From Clostridia bacterium (GTDB taxonomy: Bacteria; Bacillota; Clostridia; Christensenellales; Borkfalkiaceae), in contig JAGAIP010000004.1 in NCBI GenBank assembly GCA_017626495.1, positions 1-64,000 on the forward strand: a DNA stretch of 64,000 nt. Reading direction: 5' to 3'. Every line of letters starts with the position of its first letter. The first letter of the stretch is position 1. Under the pieces are notes generated by a model that was not told the DNA's origin, ran no database searches, and was given only the letters and a program-made list of their open reading frames with translations. A program made the position numbers and the translations under genes. This document shows positions 25,877 through 36,070 of this stretch, piece by piece.

Positions 25877-28800
25877 ATGTACAAGAAAGTAGACACATCA
25901 CTAAACTTTGTCGAGAGAGAGAAAGAAATCATCGCGTTCTGGAACGAGAACGACGTATTCGGCAAGAGCGTAAGAAAAAACGAAGGGGCAAGCGAGTTTT
26001 CCTTCTATGACGGGCCTCCTACCGCAAACGGTAAGCCTCACATCGGTCATATTCTCACGCGCGTCATGAAAGACATCATTCCCCGTTATCAGACCATGAA
26101 GGGTAAGCACGTTCTTCGTAAGGCAGGTTGGGATACGCACGGACTTCCCGTCGAACTCGAAGTCGAAAAGCTCCTCGGCATGGACGGAAAACAGGATATT
26201 GAAAAATACGGCATCGAACCTTTCATTCAGAAATGCAAGGAATCCGTCTGGAAATATACGGACGAATGGAAAAAGATGTCCGACAGAGTCGGTTACTGGG
26301 TGGACATGGATAATCCCTACGTCACCTATCACGACAATTATATCGAGTCCGAGTGGTGGGCGCTCAAAGAGATTCACAAGAAGGGACTGCTCTATAAGGG
26401 ACATAAAATCGTTCCCTATTGCCCCCGTTGCGGAACGGCGCTTTCTTCGCACGAAGTGGCGCAGGGCTATAAGCTCGTCAAGGAAAATTCCTGTACCGCA
26501 AGATTCAAAGTGGCAGGGGAAGAGAATAAATATATCCTTGCATGGACGACCACGCCCTGGACGCTCCCTTCCAACGTTGCGCTGTGTATGAACCCGAACG
26601 AAAACTACGTCGAAATCGAAGTGGAGGACGGCACGCATTATATTATGGCGGAGGCGCTCGTTCCCACCTTGTTCGAGACGTTTACCGTAATCGACAGAAA
26701 GAAGGGAATCGAATACGAGGGAACAAAATACGAACCCCTCTTCGATTATGCGAAAGATACGCTTTCCGCATGCAAGAACGAGTGGGAAAGAGTGTATGAA
26801 GTCGTCTGTGATACCTACGTTACGCTGACCGACGGTACGGGCGTCGTTCATATCGCTCCCGCATTCGGCGCGGACGACTACAACGTCGGAAGAAACTACC
26901 GTTTGCCCGTCGTCTCCATGGTCAACGAGCAGGGTAAATTCGATTCGAGATGCCCCGACCTTGACGGTCTCTTCATCAAAAAGGCGGATCCCGTCGTTCT
27001 CAAACTCCTCAAAGAGAGCGGAAAACTGTTCAAAGTCATTCCGTTCGAGCACGATTATCCCCATTGTTGGAGATGCGATACGCCTCTCATGTACTATGCC
27101 CGTTCCTCGTGGTTTATTCGCGTTACGGCGGTCAAGGACAGGCTCATCGAGGCGAACCGCTCCGTCAACTGGATGCCCGAAACCATCAAAGAGGGCAGAA
27201 TGGGCAACTTCCTCGAAAACGTCATCGACTGGGGACTTTCCAGAGACCGTTACTGGGGTACGCCCCTGCCCGTATGGGTATGCCCCGACTGCGGTAAGAT
27301 TCACGTCATGGGCTCGAAGGCGGAACTCAAAGAACTCTGCCACGTCGAGGGCGATATCGAGTTGCACCGTCCTTACCTCGACGAGCTCACCATGGATTGC
27401 GAGTGCGGAGGCAAAATGAAGAGAACGCCCGAAGTCATCGACTGTTGGTTTGATTCGGGTTCCATGCCGTTCGCGCAGTATCACTATCCGTTCGAAAATC
27501 AGGACGTATTCAAAGAGACCTTCCCTGCCGATTTCATCTCCGAGGCGGTCGATCAGACGAGAGGTTGGTTCTATACGTTGCTCGTCATTTCCACCATTCT
27601 CTTCGATTGCGCTCCGTTTAAGAATTGTATCGTTCTCGGTCACGTAAACGATAAAAACGGCATTAAAATGAGTAAGCATAAGGGCAACGTCGTCGATCCT
27701 TGGTCGGTGCTCGACGTGCAGGGTTCCGACGCCGTCCGTTGGTACTTCTATACGGCGTCCGCGCCTTGGCTTCCTTCCAGATTCTCTGCGGAAAACGTTT
27801 CCGAAGGACAGAGAAAATATCTCGGTACCCTCTGGAACACCTACGCGTTCTTCACGCTCTACGCGGACATCGACAAGTTCGATCCCTCCAAGTACCGTCT
27901 TGCGGATTGCAAACTGACGCTCATGGATAAGTGGATCTTGTCCAAGCTCAACACGCTCGTCGATCTCGTGGATCGACATCTCGAAGCGTACGAGATCACC
28001 GAATCTTCGAGAGCGCTTCAAGACTTTGCGGATATTCTCTCCAACTGGTACGTTCGTCGCGGCCGCGACAGATACTGGGGAAGCGAGATGACGGAGGATA
28101 AGAAAGCGGCTTACACCACCCTTTATACCGTTTTGGTAACGCTCGCGAAGATCTCCGCTCCCTATACGCCGTTCATGTCCGAGATGATCTATCAGAATAT
28201 CGTCGCGCCTTTCTTCCCCGAACAGCCTATTTCCGTTCACCTTTGCGACTTCCCCGTCGCAGACCTTTCCATGGTGGATAAGGAGCTCGAAAAGGGAATG
28301 GACGGCGTGCTCGATATCGTCATCGCAGGTCGCGCCGCAAGAAACGCCGGCAACGTCAAGAACCGTCAGCCGCTCTCTTCCATGGTCGTCGTCACCGAGC
28401 GAGAGCTTGCGCTCAACGAAGAGCTGAAAGGCATCGCGATGGATGAATTGAACGTTAAATCCTTCTCCGAGGGAAAAGACGTCAGCGAGTTCATTCATTA
28501 CGTTCTCAAACCTCAGCTGAAAACGCTCGGCAGAAAGTACGGTAAACTCGTCAACGGTATTCGTTCTTACCTTGCGGATTGCGACACGAAAGCGGTCGTC
28601 GAGGCGGTCAAGGACGGAGGCGTGTTCGAGACCGTACTTGACGGAACGAACGTATTCCTCACCGAAGAAGACCTTCTCATCTCCACCGAATCCAAAGCAG
28701 GTTACGTCTCTGCGGCGAACGCAGGAGTCACCGTCGCGCTCGATACCACGCTCACCGAAGAACTCATCGAAGAGGGAATCGAGAGAGAACTCGTCTCCAA

Positions 28801-29014
28801 GATTCAGACGATGAGAAAAGAGGCGGGATTCGAAGTCGTCGACAGGATCGCGGTCTACTACCAAGCGAACGGCAGAGCAAAGAACGTGCTTGCCTCCGCG
28901 GCGTTCGCGACCGACGTGCTTGCCGTTTCCGTAAGCGAAGGAACGGCGGACGGATATTCCAAGGAGTGGGATATCAACGGCGAAAAGGTTACGCTTACCG
29001 TCGTAAAACAATAA
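25877..29014 (+). CDS. ileS: Isoleucyl-tRNA synthetase, IleRS2-type
   Basis: This 1045-residue class I synthetase charges tRNA-Ile. The HIGH motif is PHIGH at 54-58 and the KMSKS-type motif is KMSKH at about 597-601. Between them is the CP1 editing domain (WTTTPWTLPSNVALC, then DGTGVVHIAPAFGADDYNV). The length, the sequence WDTHGLPVELEVEK and the C-terminal extension match the eukaryote-like IleRS2 group, which is typically much less sensitive to mupirocin. That phenotype is inference. The ATG at 25877 follows GGGAGGAG; earlier codons lie in the T-box terminator. Confidence 0.96.
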   Translation: MYKKVDTSLNFVEREKEIIAFWNENDVFGKSVRKNEGASEFSFYDGPPTANGKPHIGHILTRVMKDIIPRYQTMKGKHVLRKAGWDTHGLPVELEVEKLLGMDGKQDIEKYGIEPFIQKCKESVWKYTDEWKKMSDRVGYWVDMDNPYVTYHDNYIESEWWALKEIHKKGLLYKGHKIVPYCPRCGTALSSHEVAQGYKLVKENSCTARFKVAGEENKYILAWTTTPWTLPSNVALCMNPNENYVEIEVEDGTHYIMAEALVPTLFETFTVIDRKKGIEYEGTKYEPLFDYAKDTLSACKNEWERVYEVVCDTYVTLTDGTGVVHIAPAFGADDYNVGRNYRLPVVSMVNEQGKFDSRCPDLDGLFIKKADPVVLKLLKESGKLFKVIPFEHDYPHCWRCDTPLMYYARSSWFIRVTAVKDRLIEANRSVNWMPETIKEGRMGNFLENVIDWGLSRDRYWGTPLPVWVCPDCGKIHVMGSKAELKELCHVEGDIELHRPYLDELTMDCECGGKMKRTPEVIDCWFDSGSMPFAQYHYPFENQDVFKETFPADFISEAVDQTRGWFYTLLVISTILFDCAPFKNCIVLGHVNDKNGIKMSKHKGNVVDPWSVLDVQGSDAVRWYFYTASAPWLPSRFSAENVSEGQRKYLGTLWNTYAFFTLYADIDKFDPSKYRLADCKLTLMDKWILSKLNTLVDLVDRHLEAYEITESSRALQDFADILSNWYVRRGRDRYWGSEMTEDKKAAYTTLYTVLVTLAKISAPYTPFMSEMIYQNIVAPFFPEQPISVHLCDFPVADLSMVDKELEKGMDGVLDIVIAGRAARNAGNVKNRQPLSSMVVVTERELALNEELKGIAMDELNVKSFSEGKDVSEFIHYVLKPQLKTLGRKYGKLVNGIRSYLADCDTKAVVEAVKDGGVFETVLDGTNVFLTEEDLLISTESKAGYVSAANAGVTVALDTTLTEELIEEGIERELVSKIQTMRKEAGFEVVDRIAVYYQANGRAKNVLASAAFATDVLAVSVSEGTADGYSKEWDINGEKVTLTVVKQ

Positions 29015-29027
29015 TTAAACATAAATT

Positions 29028-29053
29028 GCCCGTGCGCCGCACGGGCTTTTTCT
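29028..29053 (+). terminator. ileS terminator
   Basis: GCCCGTGC-GCC-GCACGGGC followed by TTTTTC, 14 bp after the ileS stop. Confidence 0.85.
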
Positions 29054-29063
29054 CTCTTTCCCG

Positions 29064-29092
29064 TTGACAGAAAGGTCGAAAAATGGTATACT
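29064..29092 (+). promoter_or_regulatory. Consensus promoter of the CotH-like gene (leaderless)
   Basis: A perfect TTGACA, a 17-bp spacer and TATACT. The -10 ends 6 nt before the ATG at 29099, so the mRNA should start at the initiation codon. Confidence 0.8.
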
Positions 29093-29098
29093 GTCCGC

Positions 29099-30562
29099 AT
29101 GAAGAAAAGAAACGTTCGCATCTTATCTCTCGTGGGACTTCTCTGTCTCGTGGTTGGAATTTTGGTGCTGTTAGAGGCGATCGTCTGGAATAAAATGACG
29201 ATCACATATCGTTGCGCTCTCGTTCTCGAAGAAGAGAACGGTTGCGTCCTGAAAGAAGAGGAGCTTCCTCCGTCTCTTTTGGATGGGTGGGGAACGCAAT
29301 ATCTCGCTCTCGGCGGCGAATCACGGAAAGTCACGGCGAGGGACGGTTACGGCTACCGTTTTTTAGGTTGGTCGGACGGGGAAACTTCCCTTTGGCGTAG
29401 GGACAGGACGTTCGAAAATAAAACGATCACCGCGTACTTTACTTACGATACGGGAAGGCTTGCGCATCTTTCGGTTGAGGGGAATACGCTCACCGTCGTC
29501 GATACGGACGATTCCAAAGCGATCTTGGAGGGTACGCTTACCAAAGTAGCCGATAAAAAGGGGTATTCCGCGTATAAATCCACCTATACCCTCTCTTTTG
29601 CGGAGGAACAGACCTTGCTCGGCATGACGGGTAAGGACTGGTTGTTTGCCCCCGCGTATGAAGATCCCACGCTGCTAAGAGACTATTTCTCCTATACGTT
29701 TGCCTCGGAGCTTCTTTCCGAACAGCCGAAGGGGGAACTCGTTATCCTTCTCCATGAAAAGGAGTATGCAGGCGTGTATCTGCTCTCTCCTAAATTTCTT
29801 CCCACCGACCTCACGGCGATAGAGTACGGCGTTGAGGAAGATTTGTCCTACGAAACGCTCGATACGGCGGAATACGGACTCGAAGAATTCCCCGGACAGG
29901 ATTTCGGTATTCCGAATCACGTCATGAAAATCCATAAGTTGCAGATTAACTATCTTAAAATTAAAGTCTTGATGGATCTCTATGCGCTCGTGCTCCGATA
30001 TGACAATGAACGCGTTACGGGAGAAAGGATCGATCTTCCTTCCGCAGTGGACGCTTATATCGTCACGGAACTTACCAAAAATACGATGGCAGGCAGGAGA
30101 GGAACGTTTCTTTCCTACCGCGAGGGAAAACTCTATTTCCTCTCCGAAACGTACTTTTCTCTTTCGGGCGGAATTGACAGGCGTTATCCGTCCGCAGACG
30201 GTTGCGTGTTCGATTATACGATCGAGAACGGAACGGTAAACGGGTATCCCGTCTATCTTCTCGCAGGGCTTGCAACGCACGACTGGTTTATCGATCTCGT
30301 CAAAGCGCGTTGGCAGGAGATCGGGGATTCCGTGTTTGAGAAGGCATACAATCAAACGGTCGCACTCTATGAACGGGCAGGGGCAGTACTTTCCGCAGAT
30401 AAGGCAATCTATCCTTGTTGCAGTACGACGGATGAACTTCGCGTGCAAGAATGGGCTCATTATACGAGCGAAGTGAAACAAAACTCGTATGATGAGAATG
30501 TGGAAGCGTATCTTGCATGGCTCATCGAGAGAAAAGCCTATATGGACAAAATTTACGGATAA
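29099..30562 (+). CDS. CotH-like surface protein, membrane-anchored
   Basis: This 487-residue protein has an uncleaved N-terminal membrane anchor (residues 8-30). A short repeat-like beta module follows (YRFLGWSDGETS...ITAYFTY, reminiscent of InlB B-repeats), then a CotH-family domain. The CotH signature is GKDWLFAPAYEDPTLLRDYF at about 180-199, preceded by the strand YKSTYTLSFAEEQTLLGM. CotH proteins are atypical kinases that phosphorylate spore-coat or surface proteins. Whether the catalytic residues are all kept here is not certain. It is followed 5 bp later by a second membrane-anchored protein, probably its partner. There is no SD; the promoter placement implies a leaderless mRNA. Confidence 0.72.
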   Translation: MKKRNVRILSLVGLLCLVVGILVLLEAIVWNKMTITYRCALVLEEENGCVLKEEELPPSLLDGWGTQYLALGGESRKVTARDGYGYRFLGWSDGETSLWRRDRTFENKTITAYFTYDTGRLAHLSVEGNTLTVVDTDDSKAILEGTLTKVADKKGYSAYKSTYTLSFAEEQTLLGMTGKDWLFAPAYEDPTLLRDYFSYTFASELLSEQPKGELVILLHEKEYAGVYLLSPKFLPTDLTAIEYGVEEDLSYETLDTAEYGLEEFPGQDFGIPNHVMKIHKLQINYLKIKVLMDLYALVLRYDNERVTGERIDLPSAVDAYIVTELTKNTMAGRRGTFLSYREGKLYFLSETYFSLSGGIDRRYPSADGCVFDYTIENGTVNGYPVYLLAGLATHDWFIDLVKARWQEIGDSVFEKAYNQTVALYERAGAVLSADKAIYPCCSTTDELRVQEWAHYTSEVKQNSYDENVEAYLAWLIERKAYMDKIYG

Positions 30563-30567
30563 AGGAT

Positions 30568-31698
30568 ATGGATAAATTCAGAGATTTTCTCAAAACTTCA
30601 AAGGGAAGAACTTGTTTCGTCGCCTGCCTTCTCGCTCTGTTTATGATCGTCGGATCGATCTGCATCGCGTTCAAGAACGTGGTGAAGCTATCCTTCAAGG
30701 TGGGAATTTACGATTATAACGAGAAGGGAAAAGTGCAGACTTATTTGACGGATTCTCCGTTGCCCGGACAGATTGAAGGGGCACATAACGGGTTCATCGA
30801 TCCGATCGATTCAACGGACGTGTATTGCGCTTATGCCAATCCGAACGACTTTTTCGCTTTTGTATTCTGGCAAGGGAAAAATCAGAACTGGAAGCAGACG
30901 ATGCTTTATTCCATGACGTACGGACAGAGCTTCGTCGCTTATTTCATGCCCGATTACGATAGCGATTTGTTCGAGCTTAAAGTCTGTCACGGCGAAAAGA
31001 CGTCTCTTTTGGGAATTCGGCGCGTGGAAAAAAGCCTCACGGATACCGTCTGTGTGAATTATCCGTACGGAAACTGTAATTTAAAAGAGACGGCGTTCGG
31101 TTACCGCATTTCCCTTGCGGAAGAAAACGAGGTTTCCACGCTCGGCAAGGTAACGGGGCTTTCGCTCGTCGCGGTCCATTCGCAGGACGAGGCGATGCGC
31201 CTGCTGTTTGCCTGCGCGATGCTCGGCGAACGGGCGGAACTCGTGGAACTGTTCGACGGAATCGAGTATCGGGGCGCTTACGTCGCCGTGCCGACTGCTG
31301 CGAACGCCGAATATCGGGAGATAGCGGGAACAAACGAAATGCAGGCGATTTCTTCCGTGTTGCAAATCGCATTCTACGAGGCGGACGGGACGGTTTTCCC
31401 CTATTTCGGAACGCCTTCCGCCATGCCCGAACAATACGATGCGCTCAGCCTATCCCAAAGAATTCAGTCGTGTGAAATTGAAATCGGAGTAGAGGGAATG
31501 CGCAGAAACGTCTGTTATCAGACGGGAACGCCCGTTCCTGTCTACCGCTATCGTAACGGAGGGGAAAACTGGCGTGTCATCTTGAACGATCAAATTCTGT
31601 ATCGGGAATATACGGAAGAAGTGGAACGCCTTCGCACGGAGAGCGAAACGGAAATCTTATCCATGCGAGAACGGCTGATACAAAGCTTTCAAAGGTAA
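30568..31698 (+). CDS. Membrane-anchored protein of unknown function
   Basis: This 376-residue protein has an N-terminal membrane segment (CFVACLLALFMIVGSICIAF, about residues 14-33) and a long extracellular region without recognisable domains. A C-terminal Glu/Arg-rich helix (TEEVERLRTESETEILSMRERL) could be a coiled coil. It starts 5 bp after the CotH-like gene with a weak SD (AAAGG) and must be cotranscribed with it, which suggests a joint role at the cell surface. The stop lies 10 bp before the 22-nt repeat that marks the left edge of the accessory island. Confidence 0.7.
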   Translation: MDKFRDFLKTSKGRTCFVACLLALFMIVGSICIAFKNVVKLSFKVGIYDYNEKGKVQTYLTDSPLPGQIEGAHNGFIDPIDSTDVYCAYANPNDFFAFVFWQGKNQNWKQTMLYSMTYGQSFVAYFMPDYDSDLFELKVCHGEKTSLLGIRRVEKSLTDTVCVNYPYGNCNLKETAFGYRISLAEENEVSTLGKVTGLSLVAVHSQDEAMRLLFACAMLGERAELVELFDGIEYRGAYVAVPTAANAEYREIAGTNEMQAISSVLQIAFYEADGTVFPYFGTPSAMPEQYDALSLSQRIQSCEIEIGVEGMRRNVCYQTGTPVPVYRYRNGGENWRVILNDQILYREYTEEVERLRTESETEILSMRERLIQSFQR

Positions 31699-31708
31699 AA
31701 ACGTCGCC

Positions 31709-31730
31709 TTATGGGTGACACCATTAGGGA
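31709..31730 (+). repeat. Intergenic 22-nt repeat, copy 2
   Basis: TTATGGGTGACACCATTAGG + GA, plus strand, between the stop at 31698 and a terminator hairpin at 31739. The preceding bases CGTCGCC also match copy 3 (CGCCGCC). It lies at the left boundary of the accessory island, in inverted orientation relative to copy 3 at the right boundary. Confidence 0.55.
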
Positions 31731-31738
31731 AAACAGGC

Positions 31739-31765
31739 ACAGGCGAAAAGATTGCGCCTGTTTTC
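31739..31765 (+). terminator. Terminator at the left edge of the accessory island
   Basis: ACAGGCG/CGCCTGT with a T-rich tail ends the CotH-like operon. Read on the minus strand it may also stop the recombinase transcript. Confidence 0.65.
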
Positions 31766-31773
31766 TTGTCTTT

Positions 31774-33393
<1,620 letters not shown>

Positions 33394-33573
33394 TTACTCC
33401 TTATAAGAACACTCTGCAAGTTCGTCGTGTTTAGCGGACAGCATATCTTCGACGCCCGATTCTATCAGCTTTTTCGTCAGGTCGAAGATGCTGTTTTTCG
33501 CCGTTTCGCTGGGTCTTAAAACAACGGTATACACCGTATTGCCGATTTTCTTATCATATACTGTTTCTTTCAT
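33394..33573 (-). CDS. TnpW-like transposon accessory protein
   Basis: This small protein of about 59 residues starts MKETVYDKKIGNTVYTVVLR and contains PSETAKNSIFDLTKKLIES. It resembles the TnpW-type short proteins next to serine recombinases in Clostridial transposons; function unknown. The start is uncertain: the ATG at 33573 has its SD (AAAGGAG) too far away, while an ATT five codons earlier is correctly spaced. It precedes the recombinase gene by 3 bp and is cotranscribed with it. Confidence 0.7.
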   Translation of the reverse strand: MKETVYDKKIGNTVYTVVLRPSETAKNSIFDLTKKLIESGVEDMLSAKHDELAECSYKE

Positions 33574-33637
33574 CGTGTTTTCCGTAATCGAATCTCCTTT
33601 GGATTTTATTACGCAAACACGCAAAGAAGGGGAAGAA

Positions 33638-33868
33638 CTACTTTTCCTGCGTTACGCTGCTCATCTTCTGCTTTAACGCTTCGTATCCTTCCACTATTAA
33701 CTTAACTTTCGTTATGTTGTTCACCCGAAGAAATTCGTTTATCTCATCACATAATGCTCTCGGCATCATCGTGCCGAAGCTCCCGTTTATTTCTTTTCTT
33801 CGTTCCTTGTGCTTTTCTTCATACTTCCTGCGGGTTATGCGCCTTGCAGTATCTTCTTTCCGTTCCAT
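33638..33868 (-). CDS. Small basic ribbon-helix-helix-like protein of the transposon unit
   Basis: This 76-residue protein is very basic at the N terminus (RRITRRKYEEKHKERRKE). It is followed by a strand-helix-helix-like segment (GSFGTMMPRALCDEINEFLRVNNITKVKLIVEGYEAL) typical of small Arc/MetJ-type DNA-binding proteins of mobile elements. It could be the repressor acting at the palindrome in the upstream promoter (34265-34284), but this is inference. SD AAGGAG before the ATG. Confidence 0.6.
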   Translation of the reverse strand: MERKEDTARRITRRKYEEKHKERRKEINGSFGTMMPRALCDEINEFLRVNNITKVKLIVEGYEALKQKMSSVTQEK

Positions 33869-33880
33869 AGCGCCTGCTCC

Positions 33881-34243
33881 TTATACATAGACGATTTCAT
33901 TCAAGATTTCTTCTTCGATACGGCTTTGCATTTCGTTTATCCGTCTGACGTCCTCGATATAATTTCCCGTCCGCTTATACTGTTCGTCTCTGGACAATTT
34001 CTCGTACATGACCGAATAAAGTTCTTCCGCCTGTTTATCTATCCCGTGCAGATAGGCGGGGAGGTCGCCGGCTAATGCCCACATCTTCCCGACGTTATGC
34101 TCTTCAAGATAGATTTTCGCAAGCGTACCATACTTGCCGTAAACGTGTTTTACAGGTTTCACGATACTTTGATACAACTTGATTTCTTCCACCGTCAAGC
34201 CTTCGCCGTTTTCCGCTTTTCTTAAAACTTCGTCTTTGTTCAT
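33881..34243 (-). CDS. TnpV-like transposon-encoded protein
   Basis: This 120-residue protein matches the TnpV family of Clostridial transposons. The family pattern YGTLAKIYLEEHNVGKMW, a central DLPAYLHGIDKQAEEL, and the ending RINEMQSRIEEEILNEIVYV are all present. Function is unknown; it is a reliable marker of Tn4451-like or integrative elements. It is the first gene of the four-gene minus-strand unit that ends with the recombinase, with SD AAGGAG. Confidence 0.78.
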   Translation of the reverse strand: MNKDEVLRKAENGEGLTVEEIKLYQSIVKPVKHVYGKYGTLAKIYLEEHNVGKMWALAGDLPAYLHGIDKQAEELYSVMYEKLSRDEQYKRTGNYIEDVRRINEMQSRIEEEILNEIVYV

Positions 34244-34264
34244 AGCAAATCTCCTTAGAATATA

Positions 34265-34317
34265 TTATCGTATAGATACGACAATAATATTTTACGTTAT
34301 TTGCTTCGGAAAGTCAA
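34265..34317 (-). promoter_or_regulatory. Promoter and palindromic operator of the transposon unit
   Basis: On the minus strand TTGACT (34312-34317), a 17-bp spacer and TAAAAT (34289-34294). Overlapping the start site is a near-perfect palindrome, TTGTCGTATC-TATACGATAA (34265-34284), a likely repressor site. Confidence 0.65.
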
Positions 34318-34513
34318 GCTCTTTTTCAGAAATAGAATGTAGATACTATAATTTTTTTATGTTTCCTTTCTGTTTTTTATCTTTGTTTCGCCTCATGGAA
34401 AAGTCGGTTTCCGACTTGTTCCCAAGCCCGTTTTTGAAATAGATTGCAAAAACCTTATCCTGCTTGTAAAAAGTAACCGTTTTCCAATTTAATTTTCAGG
34501 CTTTTGCTTTCCG
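34318..34513. other. Gene-free segment of the transposon unit
   Basis: This is AT-rich DNA between the TnpV-like and DUF6291-like genes. The only structure I see is a perfect short hairpin, AAGTCGG-TTT-CCGACTT, at 34401-34417. It could belong to a transfer or replication site, but no relaxase gene is present. Confidence 0.4.
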
Positions 34514-35173
34514 TTATGGCGAAATAATCTCGTCGTAGTGCGACAATATCTTGTAAAGACTTGGTTCGCTTGCCCATTTGGAACTTGCTTTTAACTTGTC
34601 TGAAAGAAGAGCATATTTTTTGCCGTTTACAAGATCGCTTGCGTTTCCGTAGAGATTGTTCCTGATGTGCGGATGTACCGACAAAAACTGTTCCAGCGTC
34701 ATTTCACCGATTTGTTTTCGTGATTTACCGCCGTGCCTTCCTACAACGCTCCTCGTCTTGCTTATGTCGAGTTTCCTTTTGGCAAGGTTGAAGTAGAGCG
34801 CAACGTTATTGCTCAGATCCTTGGGTTCAACACCGTCTACCATATAACCGTAGATCGCCTTTATGTATTGCCATATCTCTTCGTCGGTCATCAGCAGAAT
34901 TGCCTTGTAATATGCGTACTGAAAGATGAAGTGCTTCATCTTCATGTTGAGCCTTTTCGGGCGTTTCCCGTTCTTTTCGGCTTCTTTGCTTTCCGTCATC
35001 ACGTCGATAATGTTCTCCCAAAAGTATTCCGACTTATTGCCTTTCGGCGGTTTTACCGGCTCTTCTTCGAACATAAACTTGCAGATCGCTTTCATAAACT
35101 GTCCGCGCGTTGCGTCGTCGTCCAGCATTTCCATGACGTCTTTGTAAATCTCATAAAACGTAAATTGCGTCAA
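34514..35173 (-). CDS. DUF6291-like protein of mobile element
   Basis: This 219-residue protein contains YEIYKDVMEMLDDDATRGQF and later FQYAYYKAILLMTDEEIWQYIKAIYGYMVDG. The two halves share a YxxIxxLxDEExxxxxxAIxxYxxxG-like pattern found in DUF6291-type phage and ICE replication-associated proteins. The basic stretch SRVVGRHGGKSR-like (around residues 143-153) may bind DNA. Function unproven. It starts with TTG at 35173, eight bases after GGAGG. It is the last gene before the repeat array. Confidence 0.6.
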   Translation of the reverse strand: MTQFTFYEIYKDVMEMLDDDATRGQFMKAICKFMFEEEPVKPPKGNKSEYFWENIIDVMTESKEAEKNGKRPKRLNMKMKHFIFQYAYYKAILLMTDEEIWQYIKAIYGYMVDGVEPKDLSNNVALYFNLAKRKLDISKTRSVVGRHGGKSRKQIGEMTLEQFLSVHPHIRNNLYGNASDLVNGKKYALLSDKLKASSKWASEPSLYKILSHYDEIISP

Positions 35174-35274
35174 TCTGAATACCTCCTTATGTTTTTTCTG
35201 TTTTACGTTTTGTTTTTCTCCCCGTTAAGGCGGGTAAACTTGTTTGTAACTCATAATCTGTTATCTCCTTTTCC

Positions 35275-35890
35275 GTTCACTTTATATGGACATTTGCTTG
35301 CCTGTTTGTGGGGGTATTTTTCGTAAGTTCTTGAAAATATCCTCTACTTATGTTGGAAAGTTTTCATCTCTTTGTGGGGGTATTTCACTGAACTTTTTCA
35401 AAAAATCCTCCTACTATAATTGGACATTTACCATACCCTTTGGCGGGGTGTTTTAAGAAATTCGTGGTAATTTATTTTACCTTCACTATTATTGGAAACT
35501 TTTGACACGAAAGTTGACGGTCTGCACGAAACTTTTTTCTTACAGAAGAAAATCTCCTCACTATATATGGACAACAGAGAGTAAGAACTTCGTATTTTTC
35601 CGAAAAGAAATATCCCTCTACTATAATTGGAAACTTCCGGCACGAAAGTAAACGGTCTGTACGAAACTTTTTTCATTAAGACAAAGATTTTCTCACTTTA
35701 TACGGACAATAGAGGACAAAAACTTTTACGTTCCCATTACATATCCTCAATATTATTGGAAAGTTTCAAATGCTTTGCGGGGGTGTTTAGAAAAATTTTT
35801 TATTGTCCTCCTAATACAATTGGAACCTTTCACTGTAAAACCTCGTATTTTTCGCAAAAGAAAAATGCCCCTCTGTAATAAAGGGACATT
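35275..35890 (-). repeat. Degenerate tandem array, ten units of about 55-77 bp
   Basis: Ten units share a minus-strand core of the form (T/G)T(T/G)TCCAATWATAGTGAGGA + TATTTTC. Cores lie near 35283, 35350, 35415, 35485, 35560, 35620, 35695, 35750, 35815 and 35880. Units alternate between TTTCC and TGTCC types, and one two-unit block of about 134 bp (35490-35625) is duplicated at 35625-35755. Several units read as an SD-like GAGG followed by a 15-18-codon frame with a PPQ or PRQ motif. It is not a CRISPR because the spacing is irregular and the repeats diverge. Confidence 0.65.
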
Positions 35891-35955
35891 TGACGATGGG
35901 TTTTACAAGGTTTTTAAGAAAAAAGTTGCCTGAAATTTTTTAATAACCGTATGCA
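35891..35955. other. Gene-free segment between array and defence operon
   Basis: AT-rich sequence with no gene or repeat I can recognise; it ends at the terminator of the defence operon. Confidence 0.4.
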
Positions 35956-35988
35956 AAAAGGAAGCCTGAATCCAAGCAGACTTCCTTT
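35956..35988 (-). terminator. Terminator of the defence operon
   Basis: On the minus strand the stem AAAGGAAG(T)CTG ... CAG(G)CTTCCTTT is followed by TTG after the T-run, 82 bp beyond the vsr stop. It closes the seven-gene operon. Confidence 0.7.
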
Positions 35989-36070
35989 CCTGTTAATATA
36001 TATCATATGAATATATGGTTTACTCCGATAAATAGTACGCAACTGATAATTCATAGCTCGTTCTATCCAT

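Noticed and set aside
25901-29011. A 1036-codon open frame antisense to ileS
   Set aside because: Same cause; ileS is complete with HIGH and KMSKH motifs.
34401-34417. oriT hairpin
   Set aside because: A 7-bp perfect hairpin alone is weak evidence and there is no relaxase gene in the element.
35428-35676. An 82-codon open frame inside the repeat array
   Set aside because: It simply reads through repeat units (KKVSYRPFTFV / KKVSCRPSTFV) and is not preceded by an SD; I treat it as part of the array, not a gene.
35275-35890. CRISPR array
   Set aside because: Units diverge strongly, spacing varies from about 55 to 77 bp, and no cas genes are nearby.
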